The notes beneath the pieces were generated by a model, which was not told where the DNA came from, searched no databases, and saw only the letters and a list, made by a program, of their open reading frames with translations. Below are positions 41,470 through 61,680 of a DNA stretch of 64,000 nt, piece by piece. The stretch is from Dasypus novemcinctus (Eukaryota > Chordata > Mammalia > Cingulata > Dasypodidae). The first letter of the stretch is position 1; each line of letters opens with the position of its first letter. The position numbers and the translations under genes were made by a program. The DNA is taken from assembly GCF_030445035.2 (NCBI RefSeq), contig NC_080702.1:28908053-28972052 (forward strand). Direction: 5' to 3'.

Positions 41470-43438
41470 TTATGCTCTGCTGGGTTCCCTGCACGGTTCC
41501 CACGCCTTCACCAGCGGCTGGAAGGCCTTCCAGAGGGCGGGCAGCTGGGCACACACCGTGCCCCCACCACGGTGCAGCTCGCCCAGGTTCCGGTTCATGT
41601 CACCCACGCAGGCCCAGGGCCCTGCCGGGGCCACGCACCACTTGGAGTGGTCTTCCGTGGCGTTGAAGGCGGGCCCCGCGGGCCCAGGGAAGGCTGTCTG
41701 GGTCACGTCCAGCACTTGCTGGGCCCCTGAGCAGTTGGAGGGCAGGATGCCGCGAGAGTTGGGCCAAAACTGCACCTGCAGGGTGTTGCCGAGGGCGGCC
41801 GCCAGCCAGCCGGAGTACAGGTCTGTGGAGGATGGAAAGACAGCATGGGCAGTGACAGGGACGGGGCCTCTCTGAGCTCCAGCTCCTCCCTTGTCAGTTC
41901 TCAGCACTCCCATTCACACCAATAGCCCTTCCTAAAGGCTTTCTATGAATCCTTGTATCGAAGTATCCCCACAATCTTTGCAGGTAGGTTGCAGTATGCC
42001 CGTTTGCCAGATGAGTAAACTGAGCCTTAGGTTAAATCACATATCCCTGCAGAGAAAGAGACATCCCACCCCCCAACTCTGAACCTCACCATCTCCAAAG
42101 TCTTTGGACTTGGCAAAGCTCCAAAAGGGGGTCCCCTTCTGTGATGCGAGTGTCACACTGCTGTTACACCCTTTCAGGTGAACGTGCTGGCCCTTGGCCA
42201 CTGCCGCCAGGTAAGGGAATTCCTGGGCAAAGGGCTCGTCCAGCTTGTGGTCATACACCAGGGGGTAGATGTAGGTCAGCTGCCTGCCTGGAGGTGGGGA
42301 AGAAGGAGAGGAAGTTTGGGGGTGACTGGCTCGCACAGGGGCCCGGGGAAATCAGGGACTTGCCTTGCTGTCTGCACTCACCAATATCCTGGAACTGTCT
42401 GAAGGGAAAAGACACGCAGAGCAGGGTCTGGCCATACATTTGGCTACTCTGAGGCCAGCTGTAGGCAGCAGAGGAGGAAGGTGGAGGGAAGTGGGGAACG
42501 CTGTGGACCAGCCAGAATCCCCCATTTGGGTCCAGGAGCAGCACCCCTGAGACAGAAGAGGGAAAGAATCAAGGGGTGCCCTGTTCAAGGCATCCTAGCA
42601 AGCACATCTGGTTTGCAGGCAGCTCGGAGAGGGCACTGGCAGTTATGAGGACTACTTTGGAACTCAGTTTCCCCAGCTGTCAATTCTACTCTCCGTGAAC
42701 GGTCACTCTATGCAGAAGATAAGGAAACAGGGTGGGTGCTCTGACACAGCAGCGCCCCCATGCCAATCAGGGACCAGCTGGGGCTGTGGGAAACCAGAGC
42801 TGCCCCCCAGGACCCCCCACCAGGGGCCTCACCCTTCGAGTGTCCACGGCTGGAAGCATCCGGAGCTCCCCCGGCCTTAGGAGGCTGGTCGTTGTAAAGC
42901 AGGAAGGCGAGCTGGGGATGGGGGATGGACAGGGGGGAGGGGCGAGGTGAAGATTTCCCCTCCGCCCCCCCCCACACACGCAGGGGACCCCCGAGGGGCC
43001 CACCCCGGGTTCGGCCCTGCGCCCCTTCACCTGGCTGGCGTTGCTCCGGTACAGCGGCTGCAGGCTGCGGCCCACGGCCCCCGCCGAGCTGCTGATGGGC
43101 CCCACGCCGTCGCGCCAGCCCCCCGAGTCCGCGTCCAGGTACTTGTACCGCAGCCCGCTCCGCGCCGCCTCCCCCGCCCCGCTGTGCGCCGGCAGCTTGT
43201 AAATCACGAACCTGGGGGGGGGGAGAGGGGATAGCACAGGGGAAGGGGAGGGGGAGCGCCCGGCCGCGGCGCGCAGCGATCCCGGGGGACCCCCCCCCAC
43301 CCCGGCGCCCCGAGGGGAGGGTGGGCGCCCACGCACTCACCAATCCACCGGCCGCCCCGAGTCCCCGTAGCAGGGCAGGGCCGCGGCCGGGTCCCCCAGC
43401 AGCGCGGCCAGGAGCAGCCGGCCCAGCGCGGCCGCCAT
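41470..43438 (-). CDS. DNASE2: Lysosomal acid deoxyribonuclease II alpha
   Basis: Six exons in transcript order: 43438-43341, 43211-43031, 42911-42833, 42546-42382, 42287-42090, 41822-41470, giving 357 aa (human 360 by memory). All introns are GT-AG with matching phases. A signal peptide ([20 protein letters not shown]) precedes the mature start [13 protein letters not shown]. The two HxK motifs of the phospholipase-D-like fold are present: His117-Ser-Lys in GHSKG and His299-Ser-Lys in EDHSKWC. Several NxS/T sites are visible (NAS, NSS, NCS, NAT). Known role: cuts DNA at acid pH in lysosomes, including nuclei expelled from erythroblasts and DNA of dead cells; loss triggers interferon signalling. 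The tail lacks the human YKI end. It converges on MAST1 and follows KLF1 in the same direction. Confidence 0.94.
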
Positions 43439-43720
43439 GGGGCTGAGGTCGCGGAACCTGCCCCGGGGACCCGCGGGGAACCGGGTCACGAGCTGGCCGG
43501 ACTCTCGCTTCCCCAAGCCCGCGCGCAAACGCGGCCGCGAGATCACGAGGGCCCGGCCGCCCCCGCCGCAGGCGCGGGGATCGGGACTCGGCTCCGCCCC
43601 CGGCCACGCCCCTCGCCCAGCCACGCCCCCTCGTCCCGCCTCCGACTCCGCCCGCAGCCAATCGCGGCCTCCGTCGCGGCGCTCGGCCACGCCTCCCGGA
43701 AGTACGCCGGCGCCTCTTGA
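43340..43720 (-). promoter_or_regulatory. DNASE2: DNASE2 CpG-island promoter
   Basis: GC- and CpG-rich sequence surrounds the first exon. It has CCGCCCC/CACGCCC GC boxes and a CCAAT motif at 43658-43662, about 220 bases upstream of the ATG. No TATA box was seen, which fits a housekeeping promoter. Confidence 0.65.
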
Positions 43721-44209
43721 GTTTCGGGCTCATTTTTCAGACCGTGGTCCAGTTCGCCGTCACACCCCAGCGCCCCTTTCCTGCCCCGGCTTCCGGGTCG
43801 GCCGCAAATTTGAATTCCCCCCCCCCCCTTTCCTATCTTCCTGAGACCCAGTCCTGGGGACCTTTGCTCTCTTTTTAGGGGCGCTTGGGTTCCTGATCAT
43901 CCTCGCTCCCTTTCCATCCTGTCCCTTTTCTTGGAGCCCCTCTGAGCTCGCCGAGGGGTCACTTGGGGTTAGGGGAGAGGGATCGCGGAGGGGCCAAAGG
44001 GACAGTGGGGGGGCCTCACGCTCTTAAAAGGAGGGAGACCGTGACCTGGGGTTGATGGGGGCGCTGCAAGGCCCGTAGTGCCCAAGGGGGGGTCGTTCGG
44101 AGGTGAAGGGGTGCCTGAGGATGTGTACGACCCCCCAGGATCACTTCTGGGGGTACAGCCACCTCCCATCTTCCAGCGCCAAAGCCCACGGAGTCAGACC
44201 AACGTTGAA

Positions 44210-44217
44210 GCTTTATC
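44210..44217 (-). terminator. KLF1: Possible KLF1 polyadenylation signal (GATAAA)
   Basis: On the KLF1 strand, CCCGATAAAGCTTC lies about 460 bases past the stop codon. No canonical AATAAA was found nearer. GATAAA is a rare but used variant, so this is a guess. Confidence 0.3.
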
Positions 44218-44677
44218 GGGGAGGGGCGTTTCCACAGGTCCCATAACCATTCCCAGCTACCCCCGGGGCCCGGGTGTGGGGGGCGATGGCCAGAGGTCAC
44301 CGCCACCACCCGCAGCTCCAGGGGGAGCCCTCGGCCACCCCCTCCCTCTGTCCGGGACGGCTGGGGGTCCAGCTCTCCGAGCGTCCGGCTGTCCGGCCGA
44401 GGTGGCCGAGCGTCCACCTGAGTCCGTTTGTCTGTCTCGCTGGGCTGGCATGACCGCCGGGCGTCCCTGGGAGGTTCCAGGTGACCGCGGACACAGTGGG
44501 GGCTGCCGGTGGAGGCGCCCCCGGGTCTGTCTGTAGGTAAAGGTCCTGGATGTGCCCGTGGCTCTGGGAGGCCGCGAGTCCGGGCCAGGGCCCGCGCGGG
44601 GGACGACCATCCCGCGGGGCTCCGCTCTGGCTCCACCCCCAGGCCCCGGGCGGCTCCAGGTACCGGGCCGGGGGGGC

Positions 44678-47399
<2,722 letters not shown>

Positions 47400-47522
47400 G
47401 GCTGGCTCCGGAGTCGGGGTGCCCCCCAGCCCCACCCCGGGCCTGGGGCCTCCTCTCGCTCGGACGCCTTGTGGGCTCTGAGGCTCCGGTGGGCCCCCTG
47501 GGAGACCTCCTCTCGGCCCTCG

Positions 47523-47550
47523 GCTGATTGGCTGCAGCCCCTGATAAGGG
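47523..47550 (-). promoter_or_regulatory. KLF1: KLF1 proximal promoter: GATA and CCAAT sites
   Basis: Upstream of the ATG by 130-150 bases lie a CCAAT box (ATTGG on plus, 47527-47531) and a GATA site (TGATAAG, 47542-47548). The EKLF proximal promoter is known to use a GATA1 site next to a CCAAT box in this order. Confidence 0.7.
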
Positions 47551-47885
47551 CCCGGGAGGCGGGGCTGGGGGGGGTCGCCGTTTGTGGGGAACAGACCTCT
47601 CACCTCTGCCTGTCGTTGGGGGCTGGGCCTTAAAAGCCGCCGCTGCGGCCTGACCCTGTTCCGAGGTCAGCGCTCAGGGGGGTAAAGTGAGGCACCAGGT
47701 CTCGCCAAGGTGAGACACTCGAGGCCTGCTCTCAGTGTGTCCCTTCCCGGAGAAGGGGTGACCGGCGGAGTGGGTACTCTGGGACCCCCATTCGCCCCCA
47801 GCAGGACCCCGCAGCCCTCCCCCTCCCGCATCAACTGCAGCCACACGAGCGTGGCGCGATTTGGCACCAATTCCCTGCCAGGCAT

Positions 47886-47920
47886 TATCAGGCACCCCAG
47901 ATGTGAGAGGCTGCTATCAA
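47886..47920 (-). promoter_or_regulatory. KLF1: GATA / E-box / GATA erythroid enhancer-like cluster
   Basis: GATA cores lie at 47886-47889 and 47915-47918 with an E-box (CAGATG) at 47898-47903 between them, about 490-520 bases upstream of the KLF1 ATG. A GATA-E-box-GATA arrangement is the known core of the upstream EKLF enhancer bound by GATA1/TAL1. Confidence 0.65.
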
Positions 47921-48369
47921 GTGGGGGCCCGGGACAGGCCAACTTCTGGCCCCGGTGAGCGGGAGGCTGGCGGGGGGGGGGGGGTGAGGTTGGGGCTTCC
48001 CGTGCCCCCGGCTTTCAGGTGCCTGGGTGGTGGTTCAAGTAGCCGGGGGGTTCCTGCCCGTCAGCCCCCCATTAGCGCCCATGGCCTGATGGGAATGGGC
48101 TGCAGCTGCTGTAGCCCCACCTGCTCCCGTGCTGGGGACACTGGGGAGGGAAAGTGGGCCCTTCTCCCGGGTGGGAGGGGATGGGTGAATCGGGCACCGG
48201 AAGTGCCTGGCCTGCCCACGTCTGCGCTGGGGCCCCCCCCCCCCCCCCCGCCGCTTCATTTCCATCCCCTGCAGGGGACAATCTTGATGCAAGGGTCTGT
48301 GCCAGGGACCTCCCAGGTGGGGACACAGACACCTGCTTCGGAGTCCCACACGGCCAGGCAGCTGAGCCC

Positions 48370-48970
48370 TGACACAAGTTCCTGGCCCGTCAATCACACC
48401 ACACAGGCCCTGCCTTAACCACGCACAGACACACAATCCCCAGGCCTGCAAACACAACTGTGAACTCCTTTGGTGCCACGATGTTAGGGCTGCACAATCC
48501 CTTCTGGCATAGAATGCACAACCGCACAGTTATGCAATCCCACGGGCACGCCTTAGCCACAATCGAGCACGCACAGGTTGTCACAGAACTTCGGAAGATA
48601 CAGTGACAGGGCACAAGCCTACAACACAGCTGCACACAAGCGTTCACAAACACACAAACGTAGTCGTACACGCAACTACGCATCATAAACTCGGAGACGT
48701 GGTCACGCACAGGGCGGTACAAAACCGACAACCTTTCACGGTCACACCGCTTGTTGCCGTCACAATGTGGAATTATGTCATCACACAATGGCGCAGTTAC
48801 CAGGGGGCGCACTGAGGCAAGCACAAGTAAACCACGCAGACACGGAGTCAAATACCCGGATAGTTAAAGGCACAGAACTTCACACTGGGCCATGCAGAGT
48901 TACCGGGCCATGCAGAGTTGGTGCACCACAAACATATCACACATGAAGACAAAAAGAAAGAAAAGAAAGA
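48370..48970. repeat. Degenerate ACA-rich repeat upstream of KLF1
   Basis: CACACAGAC, GCACAC and TCACACA words recur for about 600 bp without a strict period. The phrase TCACAGAACTTC occurs here (48580) and again at 51530 in the GCDH-side tract, which hints at common ancestry. Confidence 0.6.
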
Positions 48971-49049
48971 AGACCCTGTGCTACAAGGTAGGGGGAAAGG
49001 CAATATAAAAGCTAGCTGGACGCACCCCTGGCTATTACTTTTTATTTCT

Positions 49050-49315
49050 TTCTTTAGTAAATATTTATTTATTTAAACATTTCCCCCCACCCCCATGGCT
49101 CCTTAGTCTGTCAGCTCGTCTTCTTCAGGAGGCACCGGGAACTGAACCTGGGACCTCCCCTGGGGGAGGCGAGTCCCCATCTGCTTGAGCCATTTCCATT
49201 CACTGCTGGTTGTGGTATCTGCTTGTCTTCTTTAGGAAGCACCAGGGAAGGGACCTACCATGTGCGAGGCAGGTGCCCAATTGCTTAAGCCATATCTGCT
49301 CCCCGGACTATTACT
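49050..49315 (-). mobile_element. DAS-type SINE, two-headed
   Basis: Reverse orientation: ATTTATTTATTT tail at left, then two tRNA-like heads marked by GGAGGCACCGGGAACTGAAC and GAAGCACCAGGGAAGGGAC, ending CATATCTGCTCCCC. Confidence 0.75.
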
Positions 49316-49329
49316 TTGGCTTTTTAAAT

Positions 49330-49660
49330 TTTTATTTAAAGATTTATTTATTTATTTCTCTCCCCCGCCACCAGTCTGCTCTCTGTGTCCGTTGCTGTGT
49401 GTGTTCTTCTGCGTCCGCTTGCATTCTTGTCAGCGGCACTGGGAATCTGTGCCTCTTTTGGTTGTGTCATCTTGCTGTGTCAGCTCTCTGTGTGTGCAGC
49501 GCCACTCCTGGGCAGGCTGTGATTTTTTTTGTGCGGGGTGGCTCTACTTGTGGGGCACACTCCTTGCATGTGGGGCTCCCCTATGCGGGGGACACCCCTG
49601 CGTGGCATGGCACTCCTTGCGTGCATCAGCACTGCACATGGGCCAGCTCACCACATGGGG
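49330..49660 (-). mobile_element. DAS-III-like SINE, left arm of a foldback
   Basis: Minus-oriented body and tail; the tRNA head is missing at its right end. It is followed within 30 bases by a plus-oriented DAS 3' end (49690-49808), so the tails point outward and the two parts can pair. Confidence 0.8.
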
Positions 49661-49689
49661 AGACCCATGTGCAAGAACTAGCTTGCACT

Positions 49690-49808
49690 GACAAGAATCC
49701 AAGAGGACACAGAAGAACACACAGCAAATAGACACAGAGAGCAGACAATTGGGGGGGGGGGCGGGGAAGGGGAGAGAAATAAATAAAAAATAAATCTTTA
49801 AAAAAAAA
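49690..49808 (+). mobile_element. DAS SINE 3' end, right arm of the foldback
   Basis: GACAAGAATCCAAGAGGACA to AAATAAATCTTTAAAA is the reverse complement, with differences, of 49335-49435. Only the 3' part of a SINE is present. Confidence 0.75.
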
Positions 49809-49811
49809 TAA

Positions 49812-50195
49812 TTGGGAAGCAGATGTGGCTTAAAGCGATTGAACTCCCACCTACCACATAGGAGGTCCTGGGTTCGGATTCTGATGCCTCCTGGAGAAGA
49901 TGAGCAAGATAGCCTGCTGATGCGATAGGCAGGCACGGCAAGCTGATGCAACAAGGTGCTGCAACAAAGAAACACAAAGAGGAAAGACAATACGAAGCAC
50001 AACAAACCAGGGAGCAGAGGGGGTCAAGCAATTGAGTGCTTTTCTCTCAAATGGGAGGTTCCAAGTTCGGTTCCTGGTGCCTCCTAAAGAGAAGACGAAC
50101 AGACACAAAGAGCACACAACAATGGACACAGAGAGCAGACAGCGAGCACAAAACAACGAGGGGAGGGGAATAAATGAAAAAAAAATAAATCTTTT
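49812..50195 (+). mobile_element. DAS-type SINE, two-headed
   Basis: Heads at about 49815-49892 and 50010-50085 (GGTTCGGATTCTGATGCC and AGTTCGGTTCCTGGTGCC), an ACA-rich body, and an AAATAAATCTTTTAAA tail. It has the same build as the element at position 1. Confidence 0.8.
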
Positions 50196-50774
50196 AAAAC
50201 AATCACAAAATTATCTGGAGTTTGAATGGTTTTCTGAAAAGAAAAACAGAGGACTTCTTGGGGCCAGAACTTCCCGGCTTAGAATAAGGCACTAAATGTT
50301 TGAAAGGTGAGACGAGAGGACAAGAGTCTGGAGAGACAAAACTCCTGTGTGTTTCCCAGTGTATGTGTGCTGTCATCTTGGAAGCCCACCACCCACACTG
50401 GCTCAGGTGTGGAGCTTTGAGGAAAGGAGGGGTAGAAGGAGAGAGCCAACTGGCCACAGGAGGAGGGAGGTGACCAGAAGACCGAGAGCTCTGCAAAACC
50501 CCTGACGTTTTGGAGCGGTGATTGACTTCCTGCTGTGTATGTGTGTTCAAACAATTTTATTTGGATATTTAAGGGTGACAAGGGCCCAAAAGATGGGAGG
50601 GTCCAGGGACACCCAGGCCCTAGGTACTGGGGGCACTAAGATCAGTGATCACACGTAGACACAACCCCGCAATTACTCCCATCACACTCAGGTATGATGT
50701 CTGGGGCACAGCACACTACACACACAAGTCCATGGAGTGTCAGTGCAGAAAGCACCTTCTAGGTGGGCAGAGGT

Positions 50775-50905
50775 CTGGTTTGGGTGTCAGGAGATCTGAA
50801 TCCTGACCTCTGATCTGCCCTCTGGGCCTCCGTGACCTTGAGCAAGACCCGTCTGCTTTCTGGGCCTTAGTTTCCCCAACTGGGAAAAGGGCGGGTCATG
50901 GTAGA
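50775..50905 (+). mobile_element. MIR SINE remnant
   Basis: CCGTGACCTTGAGCAAGACC followed by GGGCCTTAGTTTCC is the MIR core in sense orientation. Confidence 0.7.
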
Positions 50906-50999
50906 TGTGTGCTTTTTTAGATCTTAGAAACAGAGAAGGTCAAGTAAGTTTACATGCCACAGAAATGCTCCTAATGAGGCACCCAGGTGAACCTAAGAG

Positions 51000-51800
51000 C
51001 ACACAGTGTCATGTTACACACAGACACATAATTACACACACCTGTACATAGACTGAATAACACTGACACACACAGACACACAAGCACACTAGACACACAT
51101 GCATACAAATATCCAGGCATAGCATGATAACCACCGCACTGAGGCACAAACCCACTGAAACAGAGTCATACACATAATACCATGGAGACACACAGTCACG
51201 TGGAGCTTACAATTATACAGAGAAACCATAAAGACATACAGCCACACTAACACAGTCACAATTACATAGGCACACAACCACCCATAGTCAACAGAGACCA
51301 AAAAAGCAAAAGCGCTCTTGCAACCACTCGGACACAACAATCATATACAGATATTGTGGTCTCAGATAATAATCACACCAGAGACAAGCAAAGGCAAACA
51401 CATTCACAGGCACAGTCATATGGTAATACAGAACATCACCACACCGACACATCCATAAAGACTCACAACTGCACAAACACACAATTACAGTCACAGTTAC
51501 AGACGTGCTATCTCACATTCAACCAGAGTCACAGAACTTCCGAGAAACGCAAATCGATCCCACCCAGCAGGACCTGCGACCACGTAGACTTAATCACGCA
51601 CATGCAGACATACCGTGACAGGATCACACAACGTCCCAGAGAAACACAATCCCACCCTGACTCACAATCACTCAGGCAAAAGGCAAGCGACACCATCACA
51701 CAGATGCTCCTCGCAGCCCCTCGCGTCACAGGCACACGGCGGGTGCCCACCCACGCACGGAGTCCCGCGTGACACACACGCAGTCACGCGTGGCTCCACG
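51000..51800. repeat. Degenerate ACA-rich repeat upstream of GCDH
   Basis: CACACACAGACACA, ACAATTACA and TCACA words recur for 800 bp between the MIR and the GCDH promoter. No coding sequence was seen. Confidence 0.65.
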
Positions 51801-51924
51801 TGCTGCCTGGGCGGACAGCCCCTCACAGAGGAGGCCCTGAGCTCTGGCCTCCAGGACACCAGGACTCTTTTGCCTCGGGCTTCACGTCTCTTTGCCTTTT
51901 GGAACCCTCCGTACACGCCCCCTG

Positions 51925-52207
51925 CAACTGGCCAATCAGGAGTGGGCCGAGCCCCCTCGCAGGGCCAATCAGAGCAGGGAGCCGGAGGGCCAATGGGGCT
52001 GGCGCATTCGCCTTCCGCCCCTTCCCGGTTTCCTTCCTTAAAGGGGCTACCCCGCGGCGGCCTGGGCGCGCCCGCTCCGGCGGCGGGGGCTGTCATGGCC
52101 CTTTTAACGGGAGGAACCCGGAAGTCTCTTGGGCCTCCGCCCCGCCCACCCGAGTGAGGTCAAAGGGCTTCGCCGGTCGCGGTCCGGGCAGTGTGCGGGA
52201 GACCCAG
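51925..52207 (+). promoter_or_regulatory. GCDH: GCDH promoter and non-coding exon 1
   Basis: Three CCAAT boxes lie at 51932, 51965 and 51990 in the same orientation, followed by GC-rich sequence without a TATA box. A donor site (ACCCAG|GTAAGC) after 52207 pairs with the acceptor before 52287 (CCCTCCAG), so a non-coding first exon probably ends at 52207. Its start is not fixed. Confidence 0.65.
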
Positions 52208-52312
52208 GTAAGCGGCGGCGCGGGGCCGGGGCGGGCGGGGCGAGCGGGGCGGGCGCCGCGCGCCTCTGACGCCCGCGCCCCTCCAGGCCCGCCCCAGCCG
52301 CCCGCTGCCCGC

Positions 52313-59008
<6,696 letters not shown>

Positions 59009-59210
59009 TGAGCGCCCCGTGGGGCCCGTGCTCCCCAAGCACCTTCCCGAGACACGCCTGCATGGACTTTGGGAAGTGCTGAGACCCGTGGGGGGGGGGG
59101 GGAGAGGGGGCGGTGGGGGGCCTGGAACTCGAAAGAGGCGGTGGCCGGTGTGTGTGACAGGGCAGCGGGTAGTGTGTGTGACGGGCAGCGAGGGGCCTTG
59201 GCCTTTCGGT

Positions 59211-59216
59211 ATTAAA
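59211..59216 (+). terminator. GCDH: GCDH polyadenylation signal ATTAAA
   Basis: ATTAAA lies about 200 bases past the GCDH stop, as expected for its 3' UTR. It is inside the last intron of SYCE2 on the opposite strand. Confidence 0.65.
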
Positions 59217-59261
59217 ATTTCCCTTTTGACGCCATTCAGATTTCCTGCTTCTAAAGAAGAC

Positions 59262-59350
59262 GGAGGAGGGTGGAGCGCAGTGGTTGAGCGCCTGCGTCGA
59301 ATGTACGAGGCCCCAGGTTCAATCCCCAGTACCTCCTAAAAAAAAAAAGA
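59262..59350 (+). mobile_element. tRNA-Ala-like DAS-I SINE
   Basis: GCGCAGTGGTTGAGCGCCTG, then GGTTCAATCCCCAGTACCTC and an A-run. The tRNA-Ala-like B box and 3' end are clear; the A tail marks it as a SINE. Confidence 0.8.
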
Positions 59351-59359
59351 CTCAGTCCT

Positions 59360-60129
59360 CTGTACGGGGTTTCTCAATTTTTCCTCAAATGAGGATGATA
59401 ATGGGCCCTGTTTACCTAGGGAAAGAAGCCCCTCTTGACTTGGGGGAGGGAGAGAGAAGGGTGCGCTATTCCAGGAGACTTCTGAGCCACTGACCGCTGT
59501 TTCTGGCCCAGCAAACCGCCTCTCACTGGAGGGTCGCACTGCGCCCTCTGCCCCCAGCCCTTGACGGTGTTGGAGCAGAGCGAGGGTGAGGGCAAGAGTC
59601 TCCCCTGCCAGCCTGGGGCCACGTTCAGCTGCTCCTGCCTGAGGAGCTAGCGCCAGCAGGGGCACAGCCAGGGGCCGCGAGTGCCGAGGCGTGGTGGGGT
59701 GACTCGGCCCTGTGCCTGGACAGGTCTGGCCCGTGGCCCTCTGAGCTGTAGGCTCTTGTGGTAAGGAGGCCCGGGCGAGGCAGGGCAGGCCCCCGGGTGT
59801 GCCCTGGGCTCAGGGCCGTGGGGCAGAGGGGACCCTGGCCGGCAGGCCAGCCAGCGACCTCGCCCTTTCCGTCGGCGGAGCTGCCCACGTGCTCGGGGGG
59901 AGATCCCGGCCAGCCTCTCAGTGTGGTGGGCGTAGCTCTGTGGCCGAGCACCCAGTACATTCTCAGTGACGCCGTATCATAGTGGAAGGCCCAGGCTTTG
60001 TGTGGACTGGCGCCCCCAGGGGATTCGGGCTCGGTGCCCGAGCTAACTGCCTTGGTTCCCGTCCCCCCGATGGTCAGCCTCGCCACCCCACCCCTCCTTC
60101 CCTCCTTCCCCCGGCGCCCCCAGCCCCAC
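59360..60129. other. SYCE2: SYCE2 intron, no exon recognised
   Basis: GC-rich unique sequence. A longer human SYCE2 tail exists as I recall, but no matching alternative exon was found here. Confidence 0.4.
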
Positions 60130-60521
60130 CTCCGGCTGGACACACAGGTCTTTGTACACTGACTCCACGCTGTGGCAGACTTGCTTGAGCTCCGTTTCCA
60201 GGTGGCTGATCTTGGCCATTTTCTGGTTGAACTCTTGGAGCTTCTCCTGAATGATCTGGTTGTGGTGATTGTAAAGCTGGTACATCCTCTCCTCTAACTT
60301 CTCCGTCAGATCCGAGACCTTGTCAAGAATAAGACGCGTTCTTGGAAAACCAAGCAAGAGGCGTCACGAGGTGCGCTCTAAGTGGCTCGCTTACATTTCT
60401 GCCATTTGCCTTCTAAAAACGGTAAGAACAACTCCAGTGACTGGGGCTCAAACGCCTACGTGTTAATTTCTTTTTTAAAACAGGAAGCAAAATTATCTAG
60501 TACAAGCTCCCATATTCAGAC

Positions 60522-60616
60522 AGAAGTGGGTGTAGCTCAGTGGTTGGGTGTGCGCTTCATATGTACGAGGTCCTGGGTTCAATCCCTGGTACCTCAAAAA
60601 AAAAAAAAAAAAAAGG
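60522..60616 (+). mobile_element. tRNA-Ala-like DAS-I SINE
   Basis: GGGTGTAGCTCAGTGGTTGG is close to the tRNA-Ala A-box region, and GGGTTCAATCCCTGGTACC to its B box; an 18-base A-run follows. It lacks a CCA-matched acceptor stem and is a SINE. Confidence 0.82.
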
Positions 60617-60835
60617 AAAAACACACAGGTCAGAAGAAAATATGTAACCAGGTGGCCTGTGGGGGTGGTATCAGAGGTCTCTGTATTTTTTTCTACTATG
60701 TTGTACTTTTCTATACTCTCTAAATTTTCTATTGTATAGGGAGGAGGGAAAAAAGCAGAGAAAAAAAGGGCAATCTGTCACTGGGCTATGACATGAGGAA
60801 TAAACAAGCTATTCCACTCCTAGGATCCATTATAC

Positions 60836-61237
60836 TTTTTTTTTTTAAGATTCATTTATGTATTTCTCTCCCCTTCCCTCCCCCTCCATTGTCTGCTCTG
60901 TGTCCATTCGCTTTGTGTTCTTCTGTGTACGCTTGCACTGTCAGCGGCACCGGGAATCTGTGTCTCTTTGTTGCGTCATCTTGCTGCATCAGCTCTCTGC
61001 GTGTGCGGCGCCACTCCTGGGCGGGCTGCACTTTTTTTGTGCTGGGCGGCTCTTCTTACGGGGCTCACTCCTTGCGCGTGGGGCTCCCCTACGCGGGAGA
61101 CACCCCTGCAAGGCAGGGCACTCCTTGCGCGCATCAGCACTGTGCGTGGGCCAGCTCACCACATGGGTCAGGAGGCCCGGGGTTTGAACCCTGGACCTCC
61201 CATGTGGTAGGCTCTTATTGGTTGAGCCAAATCCCCT
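60836..61237 (-). mobile_element. DAS-III-like SINE
   Basis: Reverse-oriented full element. An exact 10-bp target duplication, TCCATTATAC, lies at 60826-60835 and 61238-61247. It is in the SYCE2 intron between its last two long exons. Confidence 0.92.
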
Positions 61238-61404
61238 TCCATTATACATTTTGAAGGAGCATCAGGCACACAAATTAGCATCTGACCAGAGTAGCCAGCC
61301 TTCATTACAAAGGAGCCCCAGGCATGACCCAGCTACAAGTTGAGGGACCTTGACTGTCTGTCCTGGCCCATCTGACGACCTCTGGAGCACATGTGGGTGT
61401 GATA

Positions 61405-61680
61405 AAGGAAGCTATGGGGAAGCGGATGTGGCTCGAGCAGTTGGGCACCCACCTATCACATGGGAGTCCTGGGTTCGGTTCCCGGTGCCTCCAAAAGAAG
61501 ATGAGCAAGATGGTGAGCTGACGCAACAAGATGATGACGCAATGAGGAGACACAAGAAGGGACAATGAGAGACACAACAACAGGGAGTGGAGGTGGCTTA
61601 AGTGATTGGGCGCCTCCTTCCCACGTGGGAGGTTCCCAGTTCAGTTCCTGGTGCCTCCTAAAAAAAAAAAAGCTGAACAG
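61405..61680 (+). mobile_element. DAS-type SINE, two-headed
   Basis: Heads at about 61418-61492 and 61582-61658, each with a B-box-like GGTTCGGTTCCCGGTGCC or CAGTTCAGTTCCTGGTGCC, followed by A-rich sequence. A MIR-like remnant follows at 61715-61805. Confidence 0.8.

Noticed and set aside
60522-60616. tRNA-Ala gene
   Set aside because: The boxes are tRNA-like, but the acceptor stem does not pair well and an A-run follows directly; the same unit recurs at 38095 and 59262 as a SINE.
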